Source of the DNA: Kineobactrum salinum
GTDB lineage: Bacteria > Pseudomonadota > Gammaproteobacteria > Pseudomonadales > Halieaceae
Direction of reading: 5' to 3'
DNA length: 64,000 nt
Assembly: GCF_010669285.1 (NCBI RefSeq)
Contig: NZ_CP048711.1
Coordinates: forward strand, 2,728,001 to 2,792,000
Under the pieces are notes generated by a model. The model worked only from the letters and a program-made list of their open reading frames with translations, did no database searches and was not told where the DNA came from. Numbering within the stretch: the stretch's first letter is position 1; each line of letters starts with the position of its first letter. Positions 37,518 through 47,211 of this stretch are shown here, piece by piece. The position numbers and the translations under genes were made by a program.

Positions 37518-39507
37518 CCCTCCGCGGCGGAGTCCTCAGGCAGTCTGGCCGGCTTGAGGCCGGTGTCGCCACGCAGGGTGAACAGGGACTGGTAGCGGTT
37601 GTCGCCGTCGCTGCCGGCATAGTCGACCGCGACCTGCTGCTCCAGCTGGAAACGGCGGGTGGTACTGGTGAGGCTGGCCGTCCACTTGTCATAGCTGAAC
37701 TTTTCCGGGTGCTTGCGCAGGTCCACAAAGCCCTCCAGCCCACAGTCCTCCAGCCGTACGGAAAACCCGGAGCTGTTGACGTGAACGATCCTGCCTTGGA
37801 AACCATCGCTGGCGGTCCGGGCCCGCTGTGCCAGATACCTGTCTGCCAGCCAGCGTTCCGCCTCCAGCGTGGCGGCGCGGGCCGTGGCCAGGCGCTCCCG
37901 CAGCGCGGCCAGTTGCGTCTCGGTCACCAGCTGTGCCGCGTCGCCGTGCAGCGCTGCCTTGATCTGCTGGTGGGCCAGGAAATCCACGTATTTGCGCAGT
38001 GGCGAGGTGCAGTTGGTGTAGCACTCCAGCGCCATGCCCATGTGCAGGCCGGCCCGGGTGGTCAGCTCGGCCCGGGTCAGCAGGCGGTTGACCATGGCGC
38101 GCAGGGGCAGCGGGTTATCGCTGCCAGCCAGTTGACGCATGATGTCGCGGTAGCCTTCGCGGGTGGTCGGATCCAGTTCCGCTGCGGCCGGTGCATGCAG
38201 GGACAGGAACTTGCGGACTTCGTCCAGCCTGTCCTTGCGGAAGCCGGGATGGGTCACGAAGGGCCCACTGCTGCCGCGCTCCGCCAGGAAGCGCGCCGCG
38301 CAGCGGTTGGCGGCGATCATGCATTCCTCGACCAGCTTTTGCGACAGCAGTTTGTCGTGGGGCTCGATACTCTCGATCTGTTTGCGGTCGTTGAGAATCC
38401 AGCGGAACTCGCGACGGTCTTCCATCACCAGTTCATCCTGTTCCCGCTGGCCACGCAGGGCGCGGTACACCTGGTAGAGCGCCTCCAACGGGGTGGCATG
38501 GCTCATCAGTTCGTCGCCGTGGCCATTCAGGTAGCGGTCTACCGCGTAGTAGGATAGTTTGGCCCGCGAGCGCACCGTGGCTTCAATGAAATCGAAATCG
38601 CCGACCTTGCCGCTGTCACTCACCGCAATCCTGCATACCAGGGCGGGGCGGTCGTTGCCCTCGGACAGCGCGCAGGTTTCCTGGGCCAGCACCTCCGGCA
38701 TCATCGGCAGCACGTAGCCGTGGAAGTAGATGGAGGTGGCGCGGTTGGCGATGTCCTCGAGCAGACGCGATCCCGGCGCAACATAGGCGGTGGGGTCGGC
38801 GATGGCGACATACAGGGTCCAGCCGTCGCTGCTGATGTCCGCGTACAACGCGTCGTCGATGTCCTGGGTCTTGGCGGCGTCGATGGAAATGAATTCCAGG
38901 TCGGTCAGGTCGCGCCGGCGCTCGGTTTCCAGCGGCCGGCAGCTGGCCAGTTGCTGTTCCAGCTCCTGCTTCGCCGCGGGGCTCCAGTCCACTCCCAGAC
39001 GATACTTGCCCATGCAGTAGCTGTTTTCGATGCCGGGGTATCATCGTTACCCAGTACCTGCAGGATCTTGGCCTGCGGCTTGCCGTCCCGGATCGGGTGC
39101 CGGAGAATTGCACAGCGCACGTAATCACCCTCCTTGACGCCATTGCGGGCGTGCGGTGGGATGAACAGCCAGCGCTTGAGTTGCGGCAGGTCAGGCTGCA
39201 CGAACAGGGCCTTGGCCTTGCGTACGCAGCGGCCGCTAAAGTCGCTGAGCGGACTGTCGAGCAACTTTTCGACGTCGGCAATCGTCTTCTTGCTGTCGCC
39301 CGCGGGGCGAATGCATACCCGTACCCGGTCGTCGGGAAACACCTTGAGCATTTCATCAGGCGGAATGAATATCTCACGGCCGTCGTCGAGCACGGCAAAG
39401 CCATAGCGTGCCTGGGTGCCCTTGATGACTGCTTCGGCCCGCTCTTTCTCGGCTTCCATCTGGGATTTGAGGCCCTTGAGCTGGGCGAGGGAGTCATGAT
39501 TGAGCAT
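37514..39507 (-). CDS. rnb: RNase II-family 3'-5' exoribonuclease (one apparent frameshift)
   Basis: About 664 aa after restoring one base in GGGG at 39035-39038 ([18 protein letters not shown]). The order is an N-terminal cold-shock-like domain ([20 protein letters not shown]), a second RNA-binding domain, the RNB catalytic domain with its acidic cluster ([17 protein letters not shown]), the terminal RNB block [19 protein letters not shown], and a C-terminal S1 domain. Length fits RNase II better than RNase R, which is longer. It degrades single-stranded RNA processively. A symbol of rnb rather than rnr is a judgement on length. Confidence 0.88.
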
Positions 39508-39615
39508 CGCGGCGGTAGGCGTCTTCAGTGGCAGTGAGTGAAGCGAGCTATCCTAGCCTAAAAAGGGGGTGGTGTCAGTGTGTAGCGCGCCCTGTGTCGC
39601 CGGCACGAATGTTGA

Positions 39616-39644
39616 TTGACATTGTCGTTGTCACGGTTTGTAAT
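39616..39644 (+). promoter_or_regulatory. Likely sigma70 promoter of phoH
   Basis: TTGACA at 39616-39621, a 17-bp spacer, and TGTAAT at 39639-39644, about 150 bp before the phoH start and in the gap divergent from the RNase II gene. The rest of the 288-bp gap shows nothing else that I recognise. Confidence 0.5.
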
Positions 39645-39795
39645 CAGGGGACGCTGCGGTACCACCAACACCGGGAAGCGCCTTTGAATCACTGCCACAC
39701 CGCCTTGACCTCCACCCCTGTCCGGCCCCGGTCGCCGGCTTCCGGTTCTGAACTGCCCCTGCCCCATACCCTGAAACTCCTGTGAGGACTGCTTT

Positions 39796-41230
39796 ATGGA
39801 CTCAGGCTCGCCCCTGCGCATAGAAAAAACCACCCTCAAACCCGTCATCAAGAAGACTTATGTCCTCGACACCAACGTCCTGTTGCACGACCCTACCGCC
39901 GTTACCGCCTTCAACGAGCACCATCTCGTCATCCCGATGACCGTGCTGGAGGAGCTCGACCACATCAAGGACCGGCACGAGAAGACCGTCAGCCGGGAGG
40001 CACGCATCGCCATAGGAATCATCGACAAGGTGGTGGACACAGCCTCGCCGCAGCAGATCCAGGAAGGTGTGCCGATTCCCGGCAGCACCCGCGAGGGCCC
40101 GGCGGGAACGCTGGCCATCTACCCCGACCAATTGCTCAGTGATGCCAGTGAAATACCCTATCTGGATGTCACCCAGGACCAGGCCAACGACAACCGCATC
40201 ATCAACGTGGCACTGCGCCTGCAGGCGGAGCACCCCGGCGAGTTTATCTGCCTGGTGACCAAGGACATCAACATGCGCATCAAGGCCAAGGGGTCGGGCC
40301 TGGTGCATGTCGAGGATTACCGCCGCGACCGGGTACTGGACGACATCGATCTGCTGGCGCGGGGTTACGAACACCTGGAGGGTGATTTCTGGTCGAGAAT
40401 TGCCGAGGTGGACACCCTGCGCGAGGGCGACTGCACCCTGCACCGGATTCCGCGGCGCTCCCTGCCCCAGGCCTACCCCAACATGTTCCTGTACGACGAC
40501 CAGGAGTTCCTGGCCTTCGTCAAGCGCATCGATTCCGACTACGTCTACCTGCGTTGCGACAGCCGCGACAAGCTGATGCACCGGCGCTTCTGGGGCATGG
40601 TACCGCGCAACCTGGAGCAGGCGATGGCCATGGCACTGCTGGAGGATGACAACGTCGACATGACCGTGATGACCGGCCCCGCGGGCTCCGGCAAGACCCT
40701 GTTGGCGCTGGCCTACGGTCTGCACGCGATTCTGGAGCAGAAACGCTTCAGCAAGCTGATCGTCGCCCGCTCCACACCGCCCATCGCCGAGGATATCGGC
40801 TTTCTGCCCGGCACCGAGGAAGAGAAAATGGCACCCTGGCTGGCAGCCTTCGACGACAATCTGGAGATCCTGCACGGCTCGGATGAGTCCTGTCACGGCA
40901 GTATCGCCTACGTCAAGGAGCGCGCCAATATCCAGTTCAAATCGCTCAACTTCATGCGCGGCCGCTCCTTCAACAATGCCTATATCGTGATCGACGAAGC
41001 CCAGGGCCTGACCCAGTTCCAGCTCAAGTCGATAATCAGCCGGGTGGGGCGGATTCGAAGATCGTGGTGCTGGGCAACCTGGCCCAGATCGACAACAAGT
41101 ACATTTCGCCGCTGACCTCGGGGCTGACCTACCTGGTGGAGAAGACCAAGAGCTACCCCACGCGGGCATCATGCACGTCAACGGCATCGTGCGTTCGCGC
41201 CTGGCGGCATTTGCGGAGGAAAATCTGTAG
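39796..41230 (+). CDS. PIN-PhoH family ATPase/ribonuclease (two apparent frameshifts)
   Basis: About 478 aa after restoring one G at GGGG 41046-41049 and one C at CCCC 41156-41159; the repaired end reads SRVGADSKIVVLGNLAQID and SYPHAGIMHVNGIVRSRLA. The N-terminal PIN nuclease domain starts KTYVLDTNVLLHDPTA and ends in a stretch with VTKDINMRIKAKG. The C-terminal PhoH ATPase has Walker A MTGPAGSGKTLLALAYGL and Walker B YIVIDEAQGLT. PIN-PhoH proteins are RNA helicase/nucleases. Located downstream of a consensus promoter. Confidence 0.92.
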
Positions 41231-41333
41231 CAATCCCGGCGTTGGAAGGTCATTTGCCTGTGCGATTGGCACTTACTTTAGCGGGTGAGTGTATTGCCGT
41301 TCCATAAGCTCACTGCAAGGGTAGAGACATCGG

Positions 41334-41463
41334 CCGGGGTGCGGCGTTCAAGACCGTTTGCAGCATGGATGCCCAAAGCACTCGCTGCGCTCGCGGGGCA
41401 GGCTCTGCTGCAACCGAGCCCCCAGGGATGGGTTTACGGCGTGTCTTGAACGCCGCACCCCGG
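41334..41463. repeat. Palindromic repeat element, copy R2 (19-bp perfect arms)
   Basis: Perfect 19-bp inverted arms (CCGGGGTGCGGCGTTCAAG and complement) at 41334-41352 and 41445-41463. The core shares GAGCCCCCAGGGATGGGTTT and TACGGCGTGTCTTGAA with R1. It also holds a 35-nt segment (about 41371-41405) that is present in R1 in the opposite orientation. Confidence 0.85.
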
Positions 41464-41639
41464 TTGATGGCTCGGCGGCCGAAGTGCCGGCCTCCCGTCC
41501 GACGATCCGCCACCCGTGGCCAAATAGTCTGCGACAATATATGTGACAATAAAGGACATCAACGACAATATCGGACAGCCCTGAATCCAGGAGTGGCGTC
41601 CTTATCTTATAGCGATTGGGTGCCAATAATCCGGGCACC

Positions 41640-41739
41640 ACTTCCGGAGAGTCCTTTCGAGACACGCCGTGAACCCTTCCATGGGGGCTCGTATGCGACA
41701 TCCATGTCGCATACGGTCTCGAAAGGACTCTCCGGAAGT
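41640..41739. repeat. Palindromic repeat element, copy R3 (24-bp perfect arms)
   Basis: Perfect 24-bp inverted arms at 41640-41663 and 41716-41739. The core is the compact form: ACGCCGTGAACCCTTCCATG, then GGGGCTCG, then a nested perfect hairpin (12-bp stem CGTATGCGACAT, 2-nt loop) at 41690-41715. It is in the opposite orientation to R1 and R2. Confidence 0.87.
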
Positions 41740-41877
41740 AGCGCCCTCACACCGAGCCAGGCCTTAAGTAAGTCCCATTCGATTGTCTATGCTAGAATCT
41801 CGCTGCGGCAGTGCCTGTTACGGGTTGCCCGCTTCCCCCACTGTATCCTTCCCTGACTACGGAACCCCACTGTCACT

Positions 41878-42740
41878 ATGAACTCCCTTTTCGTCGCCCT
41901 GCAACATCTGGTGCCGCAACATGCCCTCAGCCGCTGCGCCGGCTGGCTGGCGGGCCTGCGCCGTCCCCTCTGGCTGAAAAACCAGGTGATACGATGGTTT
42001 ATCCGCGCCTTTGACGTGGACATGAGCGAGGCGGTGGACTCGCGGCCCGAAGACTATCCCGACTTCAATACCTTTTTTACCCGGCCGCTGCGCCCCGGAC
42101 TGCGGCCGCTGGCGGAAGCGGACATCGTCTGTCCCGTGGACGGTTGCATGAGCCAGCTCGGCCGTATCGAGGAGCATTCCCTGCTGCAGGCCAAGGGACG
42201 GCGCTTCTCGACCTGGGCCCTGCTGGGTGGGGATGAGCAGCGGGTGGCCCAGTTCAGGAACGGCCGCTTTGCGACCATATACCTGGCGCCGGGGACTATC
42301 ACCGGATCCACATGCCGATCGACGGGGAACTGGTGGCTACCACCTACATCCCCGGCAAGCTGTTTTCGGTCAATGCGCTCACCGCAGGCGCGGTGGATCG
42401 CCTGTTTGCACGCAATGAACGGCTGGTCTGCTATTTCGATACGCCGGCAGGGCCGATGGCTATGGTGCTGGTGGGGGCGATGGTCGTAGCCGGCATTGAG
42501 ACCGTCTGGGCCGGCCAGGTGGCGCCACCGCCGCGGGGAGTGGTGCAGCGGGACTACAAGACGCTACCGGCGCCGGTGACGCTGGCCAGGGGCGAGGAAA
42601 TGGGCCATTTCAGGCTGGGCTCCACGGTCATCCTGTTGTTCCCCGATGACGCCATGGAATGGGATGCCGCCTGGGCGCCACGCAGCCGCACCCGGTTGGG
42701 AGAGGCATTGGGGCATATCCAGCGCGCTGCCGCGGATTGA
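41878..42740 (+). CDS. psd: Phosphatidylserine decarboxylase proenzyme (one apparent frameshift)
   Basis: About 287 aa after restoring one base in GGGG at 42291-42294, giving IYLAP[14 protein letters not shown], the conserved DYHR(I/V)H block. The C-terminal LGST motif ([11 protein letters not shown]) is the self-cleavage site that creates the pyruvoyl cofactor from Ser. The enzyme makes phosphatidylethanolamine at the inner membrane. [17 protein letters not shown] and [11 protein letters not shown] are typical. It is an essential lipid gene in most relatives, so the frameshift is probably artefactual. Confidence 0.93.
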
Positions 42741-42811
42741 CCCGCCGGCGGCCGTGCCGGGGGTGCGGCGGATCACCGCAGTGATCCAGCGCAAAAACGT
42801 CCCGCGAGCCC

Positions 42812-43831
42812 TCAGGCGCCGTAATCACCCAGGCTGCTGATGATATGCCGGTAGCTCTGCAGGCGGCTGCTGCTGATGCTGCCGTTGGCGGCGCCGGTCA
42901 GGATTGCGCAGCCGGGTTCCCGCTCGTGGCGGCAGTCGCGGAAGCGACAGTGTCCCAGCAACTCGCGGAATTCCGGGAAGCCCGAGTCGACCTGTTGCCG
43001 GGTCATGTGCCACAGGCCAAACTCGCGGATGCCCGGCGAGTCGATCAGGCTGCCTCCGGCTGGCAGATGAAACAATTGCGCTGTAGTGGTGGTGTGGGTT
43101 CCCTTCTGACGCTGCTCCGAAAGAGCGGCCACGCGCAGTCCGGCCGCGGGTAGCAGGGCATTGACCAGGGATGACTTGCCCACACCCGATTGGCCCACGA
43201 AGACGCTGGTGCGCCCCTGCAGCGCGCTGTGCAGCTGCTGCAGGGCTTCGCTGTGACTGGAAGCGCGCAACAGCCGATACCCCAGCGTCGGGTAGATGGC
43301 CAGCAGTTGGTCCAGTGCCCGCGCCCGCTCCGGATCCTGTGCCAGCAGGTCGATCTTGTTGAGCAACAATACCGGCTCGATCGCAACCGCCTCGGCGGCG
43401 ACCAGGTAGCGGTCGATCAGGTTGGCATGGGGTTCGGGATAGGGCGCGATGACAATGAAGATCTGGTCGATATTGGCGGCGACCGGTTTCAGCTTGCCGT
43501 AGGGGTCCGGGCGCAGTAACTCGCTGTGGCGCGGTTGTCTCGCCACCACAACCCCGGTGCTGTCGCCAGCGCACCAGGTGACCCGGTCGCCCGTTACCAG
43601 GTTGTCCAGATTGGCACGCAGATGGCAGCGCTGACTGCGGCCGTCGCTGTCCTCCACGTCGACCTGGCTGCCAAAGTGGGCCACCACCAGGCCGCTTTGT
43701 TCCGGCCCCAGTTGACCCGCCGTGAGTGCCTCGTCCACCTGCTGTTGACGGCGCCCGGCGCGCTCACTGCGCTCCTGCTGTATTTTGCTGATGCGCCAGC
43801 TTTGCTGGCGGGTCAATCTGCGTTTGCTCAT
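42812..43831 (-). CDS. rsgA: Ribosome small subunit biogenesis GTPase RsgA
   Basis: This 339-aa circularly permuted GTPase assists 30S maturation. After an N-terminal basic tail and OB domain ([17 protein letters not shown]) the GTPase motifs occur in permuted order: LLLNKIDLL (G4), [15 protein letters not shown] (G1), GTHTTTTAQ (G2) and IDSPGIREF (G3). The C-terminal zinc-binding motif is [20 protein letters not shown] 43831 matches the family start [10 protein letters not shown]. Divergent from orn, an arrangement common in gammaproteobacteria. Confidence 0.95.
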   Translation of the reverse strand: MSKRRLTRQQSWRISKIQQERSERAGRRQQQVDEALTAGQLGPEQSGLVVAHFGSQVDVEDSDGRSQRCHLRANLDNLVTGDRVTWCAGDSTGVVVARQPRHSELLRPDPYGKLKPVAANIDQIFIVIAPYPEPHANLIDRYLVAAEAVAIEPVLLLNKIDLLAQDPERARALDQLLAIYPTLGYRLLRASSHSEALQQLHSALQGRTSVFVGQSGVGKSSLVNALLPAAGLRVAALSEQRQKGTHTTTTAQLFHLPAGGSLIDSPGIREFGLWHMTRQQVDSGFPEFRELLGHCRFRDCRHEREPGCAILTGAANGSISSSRLQSYRHIISSLGDYGA

Positions 43832-43907
43832 GCTGGCATTATTGGGCCACGGCATGGCGCTGTCGAGGCAATTTGTTACACTGGATGGTAGCCTTTGATG
43901 GAGCCGA

Positions 43908-44459
43908 ATGGCCATGCAGCACCCCGATAACCTGATCTGGATCGATCTGGAGATGACCGGCCTGGAGCCCGACAGCGATCGGGTCATCGAGATAGCCACC
44001 ATTGTGACCGACAGCGAGCTGAATACCCTGGCGGAAGGGCCGGTCATCGCCGTGCACCAGGCGGATGCTGTATTGCAGGGCATGGACGAGTGGAACACCA
44101 CCCATCACACCCGCTCTGGTCTGGTCGCTAGGGTCCGCGCCAGCGATATCGACGAAGCCGCCGCGCAGGAGATGACCCTGGCATTTCTGCAACAGTGGGT
44201 ACCTGCCGGTACCTCTCCCATGTGCGGCAACACCATCTGCCAGGACCGGCGTTTCCTGGCCCGTTACCTGCCGCGCCTGGAGGCCTGGTTCCACTATCGC
44301 AACCTGGATGTGAGCACCCTCAAAATATTGATGCAGCGCTGGCGGCCCGAGCTGGAGGCCGGCATCCACAAGACCAGCACGCATCAGGCGCTGGAGGATA
44401 TCCGCGAATCCATTGCCGAGCTGCGCTACTATCGCGAGCATTTGCTGCAGCCGGGTTGA
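43908..44459 (+). CDS. orn: Oligoribonuclease
   Basis: This 183-aa DEDDh 3'-5' exonuclease degrades 2-5 nt RNAs, including pGpG from c-di-GMP breakdown, which fits the phosphodiesterases at the start of the window. Motifs: [20 protein letters not shown] (Exo I), [17 protein letters not shown] (Exo II) and [16 protein letters not shown] (Exo III). ATG 43908 or 43914 are both possible. Divergent from rsgA. Confidence 0.95.
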   Translation: MAMQHPDNLIWIDLEMTGLEPDSDRVIEIATIVTDSELNTLAEGPVIAVHQADAVLQGMDEWNTTHHTRSGLVARVRASDIDEAAAQEMTLAFLQQWVPAGTSPMCGNTICQDRRFLARYLPRLEAWFHYRNLDVSTLKILMQRWRPELEAGIHKTSTHQALEDIRESIAELRYYREHLLQPG

Positions 44460-44625
44460 CGGCCACGGCGTAAAATCCTGTGGCAGGCGTGCTGGTGCTC
44501 CCGAAAAAGGCAGCGCGGGCTTTCGCAGTCTCCACAGTTTCATCTATAGTTGATGAAAACATGATGCCGAATCCGGAGTTGGTCCCGAGACCACAAGAGC
44601 GGCACAGGGGGGAAGCTTGAAAATC

Positions 44626-45519
44626 ATGACGCGGGGTTGGGTGCTGCTGGGTGGCGTTCTGTTGGCAGCTTGCGCTGTGGGGCCGGTGCAGGGGCCGCCG
44701 GAGCCGGTGGCTACGGTTGGAGAGCGGCGAGCGGTTGAGGCAGTTGCCCAGCCAGGGTTGACGCCCCAGGCACGGTTTCGGGAGGCGCTGCGCATGCTTG
44801 AAGATGGCCGGGCGCGGCAGGCGCGGGCTGAGTTGGTCGCCTATCTGCAGGAGAAGCCGCGCAGTGACGTGGCGCGGGATCTGCTGCGCCAGCTTGACGA
44901 GGACTCCAACGTCTACTATCCAGCCAGCTATCGGGAAATCACGCTGGCTTCCGGGGAGTCCCTGTCCACGCTGGCGCACCGTTATCTCGGCAGTGTCTAT
45001 CAATTCTATGCCCTCGCCAAGTACAACGGCATTGCGGAGCCCCGCCGCCTGCGGGCGGGACAAATCCTGAAGATACCGCTGACGGAAACCGCGCGGGCCA
45101 GTTTCGCTGTCGAAGATGATCCCGAATCGCTGGCCCGGGAAATGGCGCAAGAGGCGGAGGCAGCGGCGCTGACAACCGATGCGGCCCTGCCACAGGAGGC
45201 TGCCGCAGAAGCGGAAACGAAAGTTGAGGCGGAGGCTGACACCGGGGCCGCTGTTGCCGGCGCGAATCCGGCTGGCGAAGAGACTGAAGAGGAGTCTCTC
45301 CCCGAGCCCGCGCTGCAACCTGCCGCGGTGGCGGCCGTGCCGGCGGGCGAGCCGCGCGAGCTGCACCGGCGGGCGCTCAATGCGTATCGTGCCCAGGACC
45401 TGGACAAGGCGATTGATCTTTGGAACCGGGTCCTGGTGCTGGACCCGGAACACGAGAATGCCAGGCTGTATCGCGCCCAGGCACTGGAGCTGCAGAGCAA
45501 GCTGCGGCGGCTGAACTGA
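44626..45519 (+). CDS. LysM/TPR lipoprotein
   Basis: This 297-aa protein has a lipoprotein signal (LLGGVLLAACAV). It has an N-terminal helical region, one LysM peptidoglycan-binding repeat (TLASGESLSTLAHRYLGSVY through AGQILKIPL, about residues 105-155), a long Ala/Glu-rich acidic linker, and a C-terminal TPR-like pair (LNAYRAQDLDKAIDLWNRVL). It probably tethers the outer membrane to peptidoglycan. ATG 44626 (10 nt after a G-rich ribosome site) is preferred over TTG 44617. The FHA gene follows after 7 bp. Confidence 0.83.
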   Translation: MTRGWVLLGGVLLAACAVGPVQGPPEPVATVGERRAVEAVAQPGLTPQARFREALRMLEDGRARQARAELVAYLQEKPRSDVARDLLRQLDEDSNVYYPASYREITLASGESLSTLAHRYLGSVYQFYALAKYNGIAEPRRLRAGQILKIPLTETARASFAVEDDPESLAREMAQEAEAAALTTDAALPQEAAAEAETKVEAEADTGAAVAGANPAGEETEEESLPEPALQPAAVAAVPAGEPRELHRRALNAYRAQDLDKAIDLWNRVLVLDPEHENARLYRAQALELQSKLRRLN

Positions 45520-45526
45520 GCCCACC

Positions 45527-46282
45527 ATGCCGGCGGCCGGTCGATCGCACCTCAAGACGTTTTACCGGGAACTGCGCCGGCGCAAGGTTTTCCAGACCTG
45601 CTTCTACTACCTGCTGTTGTGCTGGGGTGGCCTGCAGGCCATCGATATACTGTTTCCGCTGTTTGACCTGGATGCGGATCTGGTGTCGCGCTACCTGTTT
45701 GCTCTGGCCATTCTTGGGTTTCCGGTCGCGTTCACCCTGGCCTGGTTTTTCCAGATTACCCGTGAGGGCGTAGCCCGCAGTACCCCTTTCAGTGAACGCC
45801 GGGTGCTGGACAATATCCCTCCCATCAACGACCGCAGGCGCAATGGGGCCAGGGGTTATTTCCGCAAGCCCGGCGGGCCCCGGAGTGCGGTGCATGACTG
45901 GACCCTGTCGGCCGAGACCGGCCCCCTGGCCGGGCTCAGTTTCAGCATTACGCGTTCGCTGGTGATGGGGCGCTCGCTGGACAGCGATATCGCCGTCGTC
46001 AGCCCCCACGTGTCGCGGCAGCATGCGCGGTTGACGCTGGAGGGGGACATGCTCAGCCTGGAGGACCTGGGCTCCGCCAATGGCACCATGGTCAACGGCC
46101 GGCCGCTGACTGGCCGCTGTACGCTTTACAACGAGGATGAGATCCGGTTCCACGATATTGTATTCCGGGTGACCCGCAGTTATGCCAGCGCCGGCCGGGG
46201 GACCGCGGCGCTGGATCAAACCACCTACATCGAACCGCTGCACAGCAATAGCACGCCAACTAAACCCACGGACCGGCAGTAG
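45527..46282 (+). CDS. Membrane protein with cytoplasmic FHA domain
   Basis: This 251-aa protein has an N-terminal basic segment and two membrane helices (FYRELRRRKVFQTCFYYLLL; LFALAILGFPVAFTLAWFF), a unit often found at the front of membrane-bound signalling proteins. It is followed by a soluble FHA domain with the key residues MGRSLDSDIAV, SPHVSRQHARL and LEDLGSANGTMVNG. FHA domains bind phosphothreonine. A Ser/Thr kinase operon lies convergently 6 bp away, so the kinase is the obvious candidate partner; that link is inferred. Confidence 0.87.
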   Translation: MPAAGRSHLKTFYRELRRRKVFQTCFYYLLLCWGGLQAIDILFPLFDLDADLVSRYLFALAILGFPVAFTLAWFFQITREGVARSTPFSERRVLDNIPPINDRRRNGARGYFRKPGGPRSAVHDWTLSAETGPLAGLSFSITRSLVMGRSLDSDIAVVSPHVSRQHARLTLEGDMLSLEDLGSANGTMVNGRPLTGRCTLYNEDEIRFHDIVFRVTRSYASAGRGTAALDQTTYIEPLHSNSTPTKPTDRQ

Positions 46283-46287
46283 CTGCC

Positions 46288-47211
46288 TCAGGGGCGCCCG
46301 CGGATTCTTGACAGATTGCGTTGCAGCGTTCGGGCCTGCTTGAGCTTCAGGCTGGCACTGCTGTTGCCTGGGTGGTAAAGCAATGCCTTTTCCAGTGCGG
46401 CGATGGCGGCATCCAGGTCGGTCTGCAGCAGGGCGGTGCCGGTTTTCAGCCAGCGGTTGCTGAGTTCCGTCCGCAAACTGACTACCCTGCCCAACAGCGG
46501 ATCTTCCGGGCGGGGCTGCGCGGTCAGTGCCGCTTGCAGGTGTTGCAGCTCGGTCGCAGCTTCACCCCTGTCCCTGGCATTGTCGGCCAGCTGTATATGG
46601 GTATCCCGCAACAGGGCGGCGTCATCGCTGAGAGGGTCCGGCGGCATTGACTCGGCCTCAGCGATCAGGGTCTGGAACTCGCCTGCCCGATGCAGGGCAG
46701 CCCAGCGGCCTGGGCCGGATTCCGTTGCCGGCGCAGGATCGGGTGTCGGCTCGGGTCTGACCGCGGTCTGGGCCAGAAGCTCGTATTCCCTGCCGCTCTT
46801 GGCGTCCTGGCGGGCCCTGGCCCGCGTCACGAATGCCTCTCGCAGGCGTTGGGATGCGGTGGGCTCGCCCGGCGTCAACGCCAGGGCCCGCAACATCCAG
46901 CTGTCACCCTGGCGCCAGTCACCGCTGGCGTAGGCGGCTTCTCCCTGCTGCAAGGCCTCCGCTGTACGCCCGGCAATTTTGGCCTGCAGCCGTGAAATGG
47001 CGTCTCTGGCAGCTTCCGTCTCAGTCCGTGAAGGCAGCAGGCTCTGCCACAATGCCAATGCCTGCGCCAGTTCGCCGGCCGCCTCGGCGGTTTCGGCGGC
47101 CGCGATCTGGCGCTGGGCAAAAGCGGCGATGGCTTCGCTGCGATCTGGCTGCTGAGCGCCGCAGGCACACAGCAGCGCCAGCAGCAATGCGGTGGCAGCG
47201 CTGCGAATCAA
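46288..47211 (-). CDS. TPR-like lipoprotein
   Basis: This 307-aa protein has a lipoprotein signal (TALLLALLCACGAQ) and helical repeats: AGELAQALALWQSLLPS, YASGDWRQGDSWMLRALALT, ALEKALLYHPGNSSASLKL. No enzymatic motif. Its start overlaps the deacetylase stop (ATGA), so it is coupled to that gene. Likely an envelope adaptor for the kinase-deacetylase operon. Confidence 0.8.
   Translation of the reverse strand: MIRSAATALLLALLCACGAQQPDRSEAIAAFAQRQIAAAETAEAAGELAQALALWQSLLPSRTETEAARDAISRLQAKIAGRTAEALQQGEAAYASGDWRQGDSWMLRALALTPGEPTASQRLREAFVTRARARQDAKSGREYELLAQTAVRPEPTPDPAPATESGPGRWAALHRAGEFQTLIAEAESMPPDPLSDDAALLRDTHIQLADNARDRGEAATELQHLQAALTAQPRPEDPLLGRVVSLRTELSNRWLKTGTALLQTDLDAAIAALEKALLYHPGNSSASLKLKQARTLQRNLSRIRGRP

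Larger units (their letters stand above)
41231..41877. other. 647-bp intergenic region with two palindromic repeat elements
   Basis: The gap between phoH and psd holds repeats R2 (41334-41463) and R3 (41640-41739). Open frames here derive from the repeats and have no protein-like features. The segment 41464-41639 between them shows nothing that I recognise. Confidence 0.75.

Noticed and set aside
41365-41856. Open frame across the phoH-psd gap
   Set aside because: It is read through the palindromic repeats R2 and R3 and is not protein-like; related frames appear wherever such repeats occur.
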